Assembly: GCF_001897685.1 (NCBI RefSeq)
Contig: NZ_MKUG01000002.1
Coordinates: forward strand, 1 to 36,154
Direction: 5' to 3'
Length of the DNA: 36,154 nucleotides
Source: Thiobacillus sp. 65-1402
Lineage (GTDB): Bacteria; Pseudomonadota; Gammaproteobacteria; Burkholderiales; Thiobacillaceae
Of the stretch, positions 22,052 through 29,742 are shown piece after piece (within the stretch, counting starts at the first letter, position 1; every line of letters starts with the position of its first letter). Under the pieces are notes generated by a model. It was not told the DNA's origin. It saw nothing but the letters and a program-made list of their open reading frames with translations, and did no database searches. The translations under genes and the position numbers were made by a program.

Positions 22052-24187
22052 ATGAATCCGCTGCTCTATCGCCTGTTTCCGTTTCTCTACTGGTTTCCCA
22101 TCAACAGCGTCATCCTGCGCGGCGACGTGATCGCGGGCATCACCGGCGCGCTGGTGCTGGTGCCCAAGGCGATGGCGTACGCGCAGCTGTCGGGCCTGCC
22201 GGTCTACTTCGGCCTCTACACCGCGCTGGTGCCGGCGATCCTCGGCGCGCTGTGGGGTTCGTCGCGCCAACTCGCCACCGGTCCGGTCGCGATCATCTCG
22301 CTGATGACCGCCGCTGCGCTGACCCCGCTGGCGGTGCCGTTCTCCGAGGAATACATCGGCCTGGCCCTGCTGCTGACCCTGATGGTCGGCGTGATCCAGT
22401 TCGGCCTCGGCGCCTTCAAGTTGGGCGCGATCGTCAACTTCGTGTCGCACCCGGTGATTCTCGGCTTCATGAACGCGGCGGCGATCATCATCGCGCTGTC
22501 GCAGCTCGACCTGCTGCTCGGCATCACCAAGGGCCGCAGCGACTCTTTCCTGGTCGACATCTGGGAGATGTTCGGCAACCTGTCGCAGGCCCACCTGCCG
22601 ACGCTGGCGATGTCGGTGTTCGCGCTGGTGCTGATGCTGGTGCTGAAGAAGGTCAAGCTGTTGTCCAAGCCGAGCGTGCTGATCGCGGTGGTGATCACCA
22701 CCCTGGTCAGCTACGCGATCGGCTTCGCCCACAAGACTTCGGGCACCCACGAGCACATCGCCGACCCGGCGGCGCGCGAGCTGGTGGCGTCCTACGTCGC
22801 CACCCAGCAGCAGGCCAAGACACTGCAGTCCGAGATCACGGCCAAGGGCGCCACGCTGCGCGAACTGGAGAAGTCGGGTGATCCGCGTGCGGTGACCGAG
22901 CTGCGCTACCGCATCGACCTGATGAAGCTCGAGGCGGAGAACCTCGAGAAGCAGAACAAGGAGCGCATGGGCTACCTGCGCAAGCTCGAGTTCGAGCGCC
23001 TCGACGCGCCGGAGTCGCAGACCGCGATGCTGTACGTGGCCGGCAAGGCGCCCGCTGGCGTGGCCACCGACGGCCAGAGCTGGCACATCAAGAAGATCGA
23101 GGACGGCAAGTTGAACCTCACCGGCGGCGGCGACGTCGTCGGCAACATCCCGGCCGGCCTGCCGTCGTTCCGCCTGCCGACGCTGACCTTCGACGCCATG
23201 CTGCAGCTCTTGTCGGCCGCGTTCATCATCGCGCTGGTCGCGTTCATGGAATGCATCTCGATGGCCAAGGCGCTCGCCGCCAAGACCAAGCAGCGCCTCG
23301 ACCCCAACCAGGAACTGATCGGCCAGGGCATGGCCAACATGGGCGGCGCCTTCTTCCAGGCGTATCCGGCGACCGGCTCGTTCACCGGCTCGGCGATCAA
23401 CCTGCAGGCCGGCGCGCAGACTGGCTTCGCCATGGTGTTCAACGGCCTGTTCGTCGCCGCGACGCTGCTGTTCCTGACGCCCTACCTCTACCACCTGCCG
23501 AAGGCCACCCTGGGCGTGATCATCCTGCTCGCGGTCACCAGCCTGGTCACCCCGGCGGCGTTGAAGCACACCTGGAAGGCGAACAAGGCCGACGGCATCG
23601 TCGCCGGCGTGACCTTCGCGGTGACGCTCTTGGCGGCGCCGCACCTCGACAAGGGCATCCTGATCGGCGCTGCGCTGGCGCTGGTGCTGTATCTCTACCG
23701 CACCATGAAGCCGCGCGTCGCCCAGCTCGGCCGCCACAGCGACGGCACCCTGCGCGACGTCAAGGTGCATCCCGGCATTCCGACCAGCGAGCACGTCGTC
23801 GCCATGCGCTTCGACGGCCAGCTCTACTTCGCCAACGTGTCGCACTTCGAGGACGCCGTGCTCGAGACCGTGGCCGCGCATCCCAAGGCCAAGTACCTGC
23901 TGGTGGTGGGCGACGGCATCAACCAGCTCGACGCCACCGGCGAGGAGGCGATCCGTGCGATCCACGAACGCCTGCACGAGGGCGGCGTGACCCTGGTGTT
24001 CTCCGGCCTCAAGAAGCAGGTGCTCGACGTGATGCGCAATACCGGCCTGTTCGACGAGATCGGCCAGCAGCACATCTTCCCCAACGAGGATCAGGCGCTC
24101 GCCGTCATCTACGAATGGCTGGGCGAGGAGGGCCGCGACGATCTGTTCTGCCCGGTCGGCCGCAGCGAGCCGGCGCTGGCGAAATAA
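22052..24187 (+). CDS. SulP-family anion transporter with coiled-coil insert (second of three)
   Basis: This is a large SulP protein of 711 residues: membrane helices 25-225, then a long hydrophilic insert (about 229-370), more helices (375-560) and a C-terminal STAS domain (about 580-690). Family markers include LVPKAMAYAQLSGLP near 35-49 and the NQELIGQGMANMGGAFFQ segment after the insert. The insert holds heptad-like stretches such as LQSEITAKGATLRELEK and LRYRIDLMKLEAENLEKQ, predicting a coiled coil of roughly 65 residues, which usual bacterial SulP proteins lack. It is downstream of, and probably controlled by, the NtrC-type pair. A strong terminator follows. Substrate is probably an oxyanion; bicarbonate is suggested by context only. 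No good ribosome site precedes the ATG. Confidence 0.93.
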   Translation: MNPLLYRLFPFLYWFPINSVILRGDVIAGITGALVLVPKAMAYAQLSGLPVYFGLYTALVPAILGALWGSSRQLATGPVAIISLMTAAALTPLAVPFSEEYIGLALLLTLMVGVIQFGLGAFKLGAIVNFVSHPVILGFMNAAAIIIALSQLDLLLGITKGRSDSFLVDIWEMFGNLSQAHLPTLAMSVFALVLMLVLKKVKLLSKPSVLIAVVITTLVSYAIGFAHKTSGTHEHIADPAARELVASYVATQQQAKTLQSEITAKGATLRELEKSGDPRAVTELRYRIDLMKLEAENLEKQNKERMGYLRKLEFERLDAPESQTAMLYVAGKAPAGVATDGQSWHIKKIEDGKLNLTGGGDVVGNIPAGLPSFRLPTLTFDAMLQLLSAAFIIALVAFMECISMAKALAAKTKQRLDPNQELIGQGMANMGGAFFQAYPATGSFTGSAINLQAGAQTGFAMVFNGLFVAATLLFLTPYLYHLPKATLGVIILLAVTSLVTPAALKHTWKANKADGIVAGVTFAVTLLAAPHLDKGILIGAALALVLYLYRTMKPRVAQLGRHSDGTLRDVKVHPGIPTSEHVVAMRFDGQLYFANVSHFEDAVLETVAAHPKAKYLLVVGDGINQLDATGEEAIRAIHERLHEGGVTLVFSGLKKQVLDVMRNTGLFDEIGQQHIFPNEDQALAVIYEWLGEEGRDDLFCPVGRSEPALAK

Positions 24188-24203
24188 GCTGTTCGTCTCC
24201 AGG

Positions 24204-24232
24204 AAAGGCCCGGCCATGTGCCGGGCCTTTTT
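24204..24232 (+). terminator. Strong terminator after the second SulP gene
   Basis: AAAGGCCCGGC (24204-24214) and GCCGGGCCTTT (24220-24230) form a perfect 11-bp stem with a CATGT loop, followed by further Ts. This is a textbook factor-independent terminator that isolates the SulP gene from the OmpR-type system downstream. Confidence 0.93.
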
Positions 24233-24243
24233 CTTGGGTGCGC

Positions 24244-24277
24244 CTTGACGCTGTCTTGACGCGGAATCGCCTACACT
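24244..24277 (+). promoter_or_regulatory. Phased TTGACGC repeats and promoter of the OmpR-type pair
   Basis: CTTGACGC occurs at 24244-24251 and 24255-24262, exactly 11 bases apart, with a -10-like TACACT at 24272-24277. The 11-base direct-repeat layout is that of OmpR/PhoB-type regulator boxes. The same repeat recurs three times ahead of the third SulP gene, which implies autoregulation by the regulator encoded here. Confidence 0.65.
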
Positions 24278-24284
24278 ATCGAGA

Positions 24285-24497
24285 CGGTCAAGTCGAGTTT
24301 GAAACCGTAAAGTGATTTACACGTCTTCCTGAGTGGGACGGTTCGTTGAGCCGTCTCAATAGAACGCCGTTTTGAATCGTTATTGATCCGGCCTCCCGCG
24401 CTGCCTCGCATTGCCTTGGCATGCTGAATCTCAGTGCCGCTTCAAACTTCATCAGGCCGAATCAATAACCTGCTCACAACCTTGCCTTGCGTCTGCC
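24285..24497 (+). other. Long structured leader of the OmpR-type regulator gene
   Basis: If transcription starts just after the -10-like box, the mRNA has about 210 untranslated bases. They contain a hairpin GACGGTTC / GAGCCGTC with a GTT loop (24337-24355, one G-U pair) and a looser ACGGT / ACCGT dyad (about 24285-24307). No gene is supportable. The frame upstream of the regulator is open from a TTG at 24411, but the extension is not family-like. Confidence 0.4.
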
Positions 24498-25199
24498 ATG
24501 ACATCGAGCTCGCCTCTACACATCCTGGTCATCGAGGACAACCCTGATCTTGCCGCCAACGTCTGCGACTTCCTCGAGGCCAAGGGCCATGCCGTCGACG
24601 TCGCCGGCGACGGCCTGACCGGCCTGCACCTGGCTGTCACCCAGAATTACGACGCCATCGTGCTCGACATCGTGCTGCCCGGCATGGACGGCCTGACGCT
24701 GTGCCGCAAGTTCCGCGAAGAGGCGATGCGCACCACCCCGGTGCTGATGCTCACCGCGCGCGATGCGCTCGACGACCGCGTGGCCGGCCTCGAATGCGGT
24801 GCCGACGACTACGTGCTGAAGCCCTTTGCCCTGCGCGAGCTGGAAGCGCGCCTGAAGGCGCTGGTGCGGCGCGCGAGCAGTGCGGTGACGCCGTCGGTGC
24901 TGCGCGTGGGCGACCTCGAGTACGACCCGGCGCTGATCCGGGTGCGGCGCGGCACCCGCACGATCACGCTGCCGCCGATTCCTTTGAAGCTGCTGGAAAC
25001 CCTGATGCGCGCCGCCCCCCGGGTGGTGCGGCGCGAAGAGCTGGAGCGCGCGGTGTGGGGCGATGCGCCGCCCGACTCCGACGCCCTGCGCGCGCACCTG
25101 CACGTGGTGCGCGCGGCGATCGACGGCGCCGGCGAACCGCCGCTGATCCACACCCTGCGCGGCGTCGGCTACCGCATGATGGCGCCCGATGCGCTTTAG
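24498..25199 (+). CDS. OmpR-family response regulator
   Basis: This DNA-binding regulator is phosphorylated by the kinase encoded next. It has 233 residues: a receiver domain (about 12-128) with Asp57 as acceptor in VLDIVLPGMDG, Thr/Lys positions in MLTARDAL and YVLKPF, and a C-terminal winged helix (about 140-230) with LRGVGYRM at its end. The start MTSSSPLHILVIEDN is chosen over an in-frame TTG 87 bases upstream, because the receiver normally begins close to the N-terminus. Its gene overlaps the kinase gene by 11 bases. The 11-bp phased repeats before this gene and before the third SulP are its likely targets. Confidence 0.95.
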   Translation: MTSSSPLHILVIEDNPDLAANVCDFLEAKGHAVDVAGDGLTGLHLAVTQNYDAIVLDIVLPGMDGLTLCRKFREEAMRTTPVLMLTARDALDDRVAGLECGADDYVLKPFALRELEARLKALVRRASSAVTPSVLRVGDLEYDPALIRVRRGTRTITLPPIPLKLLETLMRAAPRVVRREELERAVWGDAPPDSDALRAHLHVVRAAIDGAGEPPLIHTLRGVGYRMMAPDAL

Positions 25200-26454
25200 C
25201 CGCAGCCTGCGCTTCCGCGTCGCGACCGCGTTCGCGACGATCGGCGGGGTGATCAGCCTGGTCGCCGCGATGGGGATCTATGTCGGCGTGCGCGACGCCG
25301 GCGAGCGCCTGATCGACGAGACGCTGACCGCGGAAATCCAGGACTACCTGTCGCGCCGCAGCCGCAACCCGCAATCGCAGCCGCCCGCCACCGCCACCCT
25401 CCTGGGCTACGTGCTGCCGGCGCGCCAGGGCGAGGCGGTGCCGCCCGCGGCCATCGCCGCCTGGCGCCCGGGGCTGCACGAGATCCGGCTGGGTGACACC
25501 TACTACCGCGTGGCGATCGCGGACCGCGCCGGCAGCCGCTATTTCCTGCTCTACAACGAAACCCTGTTCCGCCAGCAGCAGGCCAGCCTGATCCTTTATC
25601 TGGCCGGCTTCGTCGCGCTGATGACGCTGCTCTCGGGCGGGCTGGCGCTGTGGCTGGCCGAACGCGTGATCGAACCGGTGAAGGCGCTGGCGCGGCGGGT
25701 GCGCGACGTACGGCCGGACGCGCATCCGGGCCGGATCGCCGAGGATTTCCCGCCCGACGAGGTGGGTGAACTCGCCCGCGCCTTCGAGCAGACGCTTGAC
25801 CGGCTGGCAGATTTCATCGACCGCGAGCGCGCTTTCACTGCCGACGTCTCGCACGAATTGCGCACGCCGATTGCCGTCATCCGCGGCGCAGCCGAAGTGC
25901 TGCTGGCCGACGATACGCGGCCGGACAAGGACCGTCAGCGCCTCGAGCGGATCGAGCGCGGTGCCGCCGACATGGCCGACCTCTCGACTGCGTTGCTGGC
26001 GATGGCGCGTGAGCGCGACGACGAGCGGCGCGAGCCGGTCGACCTCGCCGCACTGCTCGAGGAATCGGTCGACAAGCACCGGCATCTGCTCGGTGGCCGC
26101 CCGGTGGAACTCGGACTGGAAATCGTGGCACAGCCGCGGGTGGCGGCCGACGCCAACCTCGTCGCCATCGTCATCGCCAACCTGCTGCGCAACAGCTTCA
26201 CCTACACCGAGCGCGGCAGCGTCCGCATCCGCCTCGACGCGCGCACGCTCAGCGTGGCCGACACCGGGCTCGGCATCCCGCGTGCCGCGCTCGACAAGGT
26301 GTTCCAGCGGCTCTACAAGGGTGCGCACAGCGAGGGCGCCGGCATCGGGCTATCGCTGGTGAAGAAGATCTGCGACCGCTACGGCTGGTCGATTGCGCTC
26401 GACAGCGAGGAAGGGCGGGGTACCCGCGCGGTGCTGACGTTCGACGCCGCTTGA
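25189..26454 (+). CDS. Sensor histidine kinase paired with the OmpR-type regulator
   Basis: This is a membrane kinase of 421 residues. It has two membrane segments (about 12-32 and 132-154) around a periplasmic sensor of roughly 100 residues, a HAMP segment (about 155-205), a HisKA domain with His222 in VSHELRTPIAVIRG, and an ATP-binding domain with NLLRNSFTYT (N box), DTGLGIP (G1), FQRLYKG (F box) and GIGLSLVKKI (G2). The gene overlaps the regulator by 11 bases and stops right at the repeat array of the third SulP promoter. The sensor domain has no motif that names the ligand. Confidence 0.94.
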   Translation: MRFSRSLRFRVATAFATIGGVISLVAAMGIYVGVRDAGERLIDETLTAEIQDYLSRRSRNPQSQPPATATLLGYVLPARQGEAVPPAAIAAWRPGLHEIRLGDTYYRVAIADRAGSRYFLLYNETLFRQQQASLILYLAGFVALMTLLSGGLALWLAERVIEPVKALARRVRDVRPDAHPGRIAEDFPPDEVGELARAFEQTLDRLADFIDRERAFTADVSHELRTPIAVIRGAAEVLLADDTRPDKDRQRLERIERGAADMADLSTALLAMARERDDERREPVDLAALLEESVDKHRHLLGGRPVELGLEIVAQPRVAADANLVAIVIANLLRNSFTYTERGSVRIRLDARTLSVADTGLGIPRAALDKVFQRLYKGAHSEGAGIGLSLVKKICDRYGWSIALDSEEGRGTRAVLTFDAA

Positions 26455-26505
26455 CGCCGGCTTGACGCACGGTTGACGCAGCGCCCACGCGCGCTGCGCT
26501 ATATC
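26451..26505 (+). promoter_or_regulatory. Three phased TTGACGC repeats and promoter of the third SulP gene
   Basis: TTGACGC begins at 26451, 26462 and 26473, exactly 11 bases apart, with a -10-like TATATC at 26500-26505. The spacing from the last repeat to the -10 equals that from the first repeat of the regulator's own promoter, so the two promoters are in register. The first repeat overlaps the kinase stop codon. Confidence 0.68.
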
Positions 26506-26537
26506 TCGCGGAGTTGCCGAAATCCGTGAGTTCCCGC

Positions 26538-28349
26538 ATGTCGCTTCCCGCCCCCTCCGCCCTGCCGGCCTGGCTCCGGCCCTTCACCTCCTTCCTCGGC
26601 TGGTGGCCGCGCGTCAACCGCGACACCACGCGCGCAGACCTGATGGCCGGCCTCACCGGCGCGCTGGTCGCGCTGCCGCAGGGCGTGGCCTTCGCCACCA
26701 TCGCCGGCATGCCGCCCGAATACGGCCTCTACGCCGGCATGATCCCGGCCATCATCGCCGCGCTGTTCGGCTCCAGCTGGCATCTGGTGTCGGGTCCCAC
26801 CACGGCGGCGTCGATCGTGCTGTTCTCGGTGCTGTCGCCGCACGCCGAACCGGGCAGCGCCCACTACGTGAGCCTGGCGCTGACGCTGACCTTCATGGTC
26901 GGCCTGATCCAGATCGTGATGGGCCTGGCCAAGCTCGGCACACTGGTGAATTTCATTTCGCATTCGGTGGTGACCGGATTCACCGCCGGTGCCGCCATCC
27001 TCATCGCCACCAACCAGGTGAAGCACTTCACCGGACTGGCGATTCCGCGCGGGTCGTCGTTCGCGGACACCTGGACGCACGTGTTCACGCGCGCCGACGA
27101 AATCGAACTCGCGATCGTGGCGACCGGGCTCTTCACGCTGCTGCTCGGCATCGCGGTCAAGCGCTGGCTGCCGAAGCTGCCCTACATGATCGTCGCCATG
27201 CTCGGCGGCGCGCTGTTCGGCAACGTGCTCGGCATGAAGCTGGGCATCGCACTTCCCACCGTGGGCGCGCTGCCCGCCAGCCTGCCGCCGCTGTCGGCGC
27301 CGAATTTCGACGCCGGCAGCGTGCGCGCCGTCGCCTCCGGCGTGATCGCGGTGACGCTCCTGGCCCTGACCGAGGCGGTGTCGATCGCGCGCGCGCTCGC
27401 CGCGCGCTCAGGCCAGCACGTCGACGGCAACCAGGAGTTCGTCGGCCAGGGGCTGTCCAACCTCGCCGGCGCGTTCTTCTCCGGCTACGTCGCCACCGGT
27501 TCGTTCAACCGCAGCGGGGTCAACTACGCGGCGGGTGCAAAAACGCCGCTTGCCGCGATGCTCGCGGGCGTGTTCCTGCTGGTGCTGGTGCTGTTCGTCG
27601 CGCCCTGGGCACAGTACCTGCCGAACACGGCGATGGCCGGTATCCTCTTCCTGGTGGCGTGGGGGCTGATCGATTTCGACGAGATCGTCCATACCCTCAA
27701 GAGCAGCCGCCAGGAGTCCGCGATCATGGCGGCCACCTTCGCCGCCACGCTGTTCCTCACGCTGGAAGAGGCCATCATCATCGGCGTTCTGCTGTCGCTC
27801 GCGATCTATCTGTCGCGCACTTCGAAGCCTGGCGTGCGGGTGCGCGTTCCGAATCCGCACAGCGCCAAGCGCAAATTCATGGATGCCGGCCATATTGCGC
27901 AGTGTCCTCAACTCAGATTCGTGCGCATCGATGGCTCGCTGTTCTTCGGCGCCACCTCGCACATTCGCGAGGCGCTGGCGGCGCAGGACCAGGCCGCACC
28001 GGGGCAGAAACACGTGGCGGTCGTCGCCCACGGCATCAACTTCATCGACCTCGCGGGTGCCCATTATCTGGCCGAGGAGGCCGAACGCCGGCGCGGTCTG
28101 GGAGGTGGGCTCTACTTCATCCGCACCAAGGACACGGTGCAGGAACAGCTGGCCGAAAGCGGGGCGCTGAAGGCCATCGGCGGAGGCAACCTGTTCGACT
28201 CCAAGACCGAGGCGATCGCCGCAATCACCCCACGGCTCGACCCCGAAGTGTGCCGCAGCTGCCGGGCGCGAATTTTCCGCGAATGCCAGGGCCAGGATGT
28301 GCCACAATCAGAACTACCCGACGTGATGATGCAGGTGTCCCATGCCTGA
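26538..28349 (+). CDS. SulP-family anion transporter with cysteine-rich tail (third of three)
   Basis: This SulP protein has 603 residues from the ATG at 26538 (an in-frame TTG 24 bases earlier is less likely). Membrane helices span about 30-430, with the markers LVALPQGVAFATIAGMPPEYGLYAG split around 44-68 and NQEFVGQGLSNLAGAFFSG near 299-317. A STAS-like domain (about 455-560) has HGINFIDLAG, where the phosphorylatable residue is usually Ser or Thr. The C-terminus has a Cys cluster, C-x2-C-x7-C (CRSCRARIFREC, about 573-584), absent from ordinary SulP proteins and suggestive of a metal or redox site. It is regulated by the OmpR-type system just upstream and overlaps a UspA-like gene by 8 bases. 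Confidence 0.93.
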   Translation: MSLPAPSALPAWLRPFTSFLGWWPRVNRDTTRADLMAGLTGALVALPQGVAFATIAGMPPEYGLYAGMIPAIIAALFGSSWHLVSGPTTAASIVLFSVLSPHAEPGSAHYVSLALTLTFMVGLIQIVMGLAKLGTLVNFISHSVVTGFTAGAAILIATNQVKHFTGLAIPRGSSFADTWTHVFTRADEIELAIVATGLFTLLLGIAVKRWLPKLPYMIVAMLGGALFGNVLGMKLGIALPTVGALPASLPPLSAPNFDAGSVRAVASGVIAVTLLALTEAVSIARALAARSGQHVDGNQEFVGQGLSNLAGAFFSGYVATGSFNRSGVNYAAGAKTPLAAMLAGVFLLVLVLFVAPWAQYLPNTAMAGILFLVAWGLIDFDEIVHTLKSSRQESAIMAATFAATLFLTLEEAIIIGVLLSLAIYLSRTSKPGVRVRVPNPHSAKRKFMDAGHIAQCPQLRFVRIDGSLFFGATSHIREALAAQDQAAPGQKHVAVVAHGINFIDLAGAHYLAEEAERRRGLGGGLYFIRTKDTVQEQLAESGALKAIGGGNLFDSKTEAIAAITPRLDPEVCRSCRARIFRECQGQDVPQSELPDVMMQVSHA

Positions 28350-28827
28350 ATTTCGCCCCTACCGACGGATCCTTGCCCTGATTCGCTTCGACGCCATGGA
28401 CGGCGCGACGGCGGAGAAGGCGCTGATGCTCGCGCGCCTGAACCAGGCTCAACTCGATTTCCTGCACCTCATCGAACCCGACGGCACGCTCGACGGCGGC
28501 TATCCGGGCAGCACCCGGCAGGCAACGGCGTTGGACCTCGAGCGGGCCTCGCTGCGCCGACTGGATTTCCTGGCCGCGCGGCTGGGCGCTGGCGAGGCCC
28601 GCTGCCACGCGATCTACGGACCCTTGCGGCAGGGCTTCCGGCAGTATGTGCGCGACGCGCAGCCTGACCTCATCGTCACCGGGGAGCAGACGGCCTATCT
28701 GGATGGCCCGCACGACGTGCTGGTGCTGTCGGGTGCGCACCGGTCGCAGGGCGGACGCTTGCTGGCGATGCTGATGAGTCTGCTCGGCTTGCGGCAGCGG
28801 GCGCGTGTGCGTCCGCTGATGCGCTGA
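28342..28827 (+). CDS. UspA-like protein coupled to the third SulP
   Basis: This 161-residue soluble protein resembles the universal stress protein fold: RRILALIRFD strand, a helix with EKALMLARLNQAQLDFLHLIEP, later RQYVRDAQPDLIVTGEQT, and DVLVLSGAHR as a last strand. The glycine-rich ATP loop is not recognisable, so nucleotide binding is doubtful. A basic, hydrophobic C-terminal helix (RLLAMLMSLLGLRQRARVRP) might touch the membrane or the transporter. The start codon lies inside the SulP gene (8-base overlap), so production is tied to the transporter. The pairing of Usp-like with SulP genes also occurs in the 14661-19001 operon. Confidence 0.8.
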   Translation: MPEFRPYRRILALIRFDAMDGATAEKALMLARLNQAQLDFLHLIEPDGTLDGGYPGSTRQATALDLERASLRRLDFLAARLGAGEARCHAIYGPLRQGFRQYVRDAQPDLIVTGEQTAYLDGPHDVLVLSGAHRSQGGRLLAMLMSLLGLRQRARVRPLMR

Positions 28828-28830
28828 GGT

Positions 28831-29259
28831 TCAGCGCGCCGGGCTTTCGGGGCCGTTTCGCCGCCGCGCCTGCAGATCCAGCACGCTGGCGGGCGTATCC
28901 GGCCGCTGCCGGCCGGCGAGCAGCTGCAGTGCCTGATGGAATTCGCCGGGCAGGCGCTTCATGGTCTCGGCCGCCTGCGGCAGGTAATGCACCACTTCGA
29001 ACGGCACCCGCCCGTCCAGCGAACTGCGCGCCTGCGGGCGGAAATGCTGCCACGCCAATTCGACCCAGGCGCGGTTCTGGCTGTCGACGAAAATGAACTC
29101 CTCCGCATCCAGCACCGCCATGTACTGCATGCTGCGGATCGGCACGAACAGGCAGGTGCCCGCACGCGCCAGCAGGGTGTGCGCAAGATTGTAGGTGGCA
29201 GCGGGAAGATAGTCCGGCAGCCGCACGATTTCCTTCTCACGATAGAAACGTTCTTCCAT
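28831..29259 (-). CDS. Conserved-looking 142-residue hypothetical protein
   Basis: I do not recognise a named family. It is soluble, with no membrane span or signal peptide. An N-terminal segment (MEERFYREKEIVRLPDYLP) leads into AATYNLAHTLLARAGTCLFVPIRSMQ, a compact alpha/beta core with AVLDAEEFIFVDSQ, then VELAWQHFRPQ and a C-terminal Arg-rich tail. It converges with the UspA-like gene, with 3 bases between stops, and is divergent from the thioredoxin gene. The distinct composition and lack of overlap with anything better support its being a real gene. Confidence 0.75.
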   Translation of the reverse strand: MEERFYREKEIVRLPDYLPAATYNLAHTLLARAGTCLFVPIRSMQYMAVLDAEEFIFVDSQNRAWVELAWQHFRPQARSSLDGRVPFEVVHYLPQAAETMKRLPGEFHQALQLLAGRQRPDTPASVLDLQARRRNGPESPAR

Positions 29260-29370
29260 GGCGTAACGGTAGCGTCATTCGCAGCTCGAGGTAAGTACTC
29301 TCTATAACGGAGCGGAAAGCCCGGCCATTGAGGCAAAATAGGCGGCATTGCTTTTCGCGCCGTAACCGCC

Positions 29371-29742
29371 ATGACCGACCTGCACGCCGCCCATGCACCG
29401 GGCCACATTTTCGACACCCATCTCGAGCACTTCGACCGCGACGTCATCGAGGCTTCGCACGTGCAGCCGGTCCTGGTCGATTTCTGGGCCGACTGGTGCC
29501 CGCCGTGCCGCGCGCTGACTCCTGTGCTGGAGCGCGTCATTGCGCAGCATGCCGGCAGGCTCCACATGGCCAAGGTCGAGGTCGACGAAGGCGCCAACAT
29601 GAAGCTTGCCGGCCGTTACGGCCTGCGCGGCTTTCCCACCGTGCTGCTGTTCGTCAAGGGCGAAATCGTCGGGCGCTTTTCCAGCGCCAGGCCGGAACAC
29701 TGGGTGCGCGAGTTCATCGCCGAGCACACCGATATTGAATAA
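29371..29742 (+). CDS. Thioredoxin-like protein with WCPPC active site
   Basis: This 123-residue thioredoxin-fold protein has no signal peptide, so it is probably a cytoplasmic disulfide reductase or chaperone-like protein. The active site is WCPPC (Cys43 and Cys46) in DFWADWCPPCR instead of the usual WCGPC. The cis-proline is present in GFPTVLLFVKG (about 89-99), and the length is close to that of thioredoxin 1 with an N-terminal extension of about 15 residues. The Gly-to-Pro change between the cysteines shifts redox potential in other thioredoxin-fold proteins. It overlaps the PIN-domain gene by 8 bases. Confidence 0.92.
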   Translation: MTDLHAAHAPGHIFDTHLEHFDRDVIEASHVQPVLVDFWADWCPPCRALTPVLERVIAQHAGRLHMAKVEVDEGANMKLAGRYGLRGFPTVLLFVKGEIVGRFSSARPEHWVREFIAEHTDIE

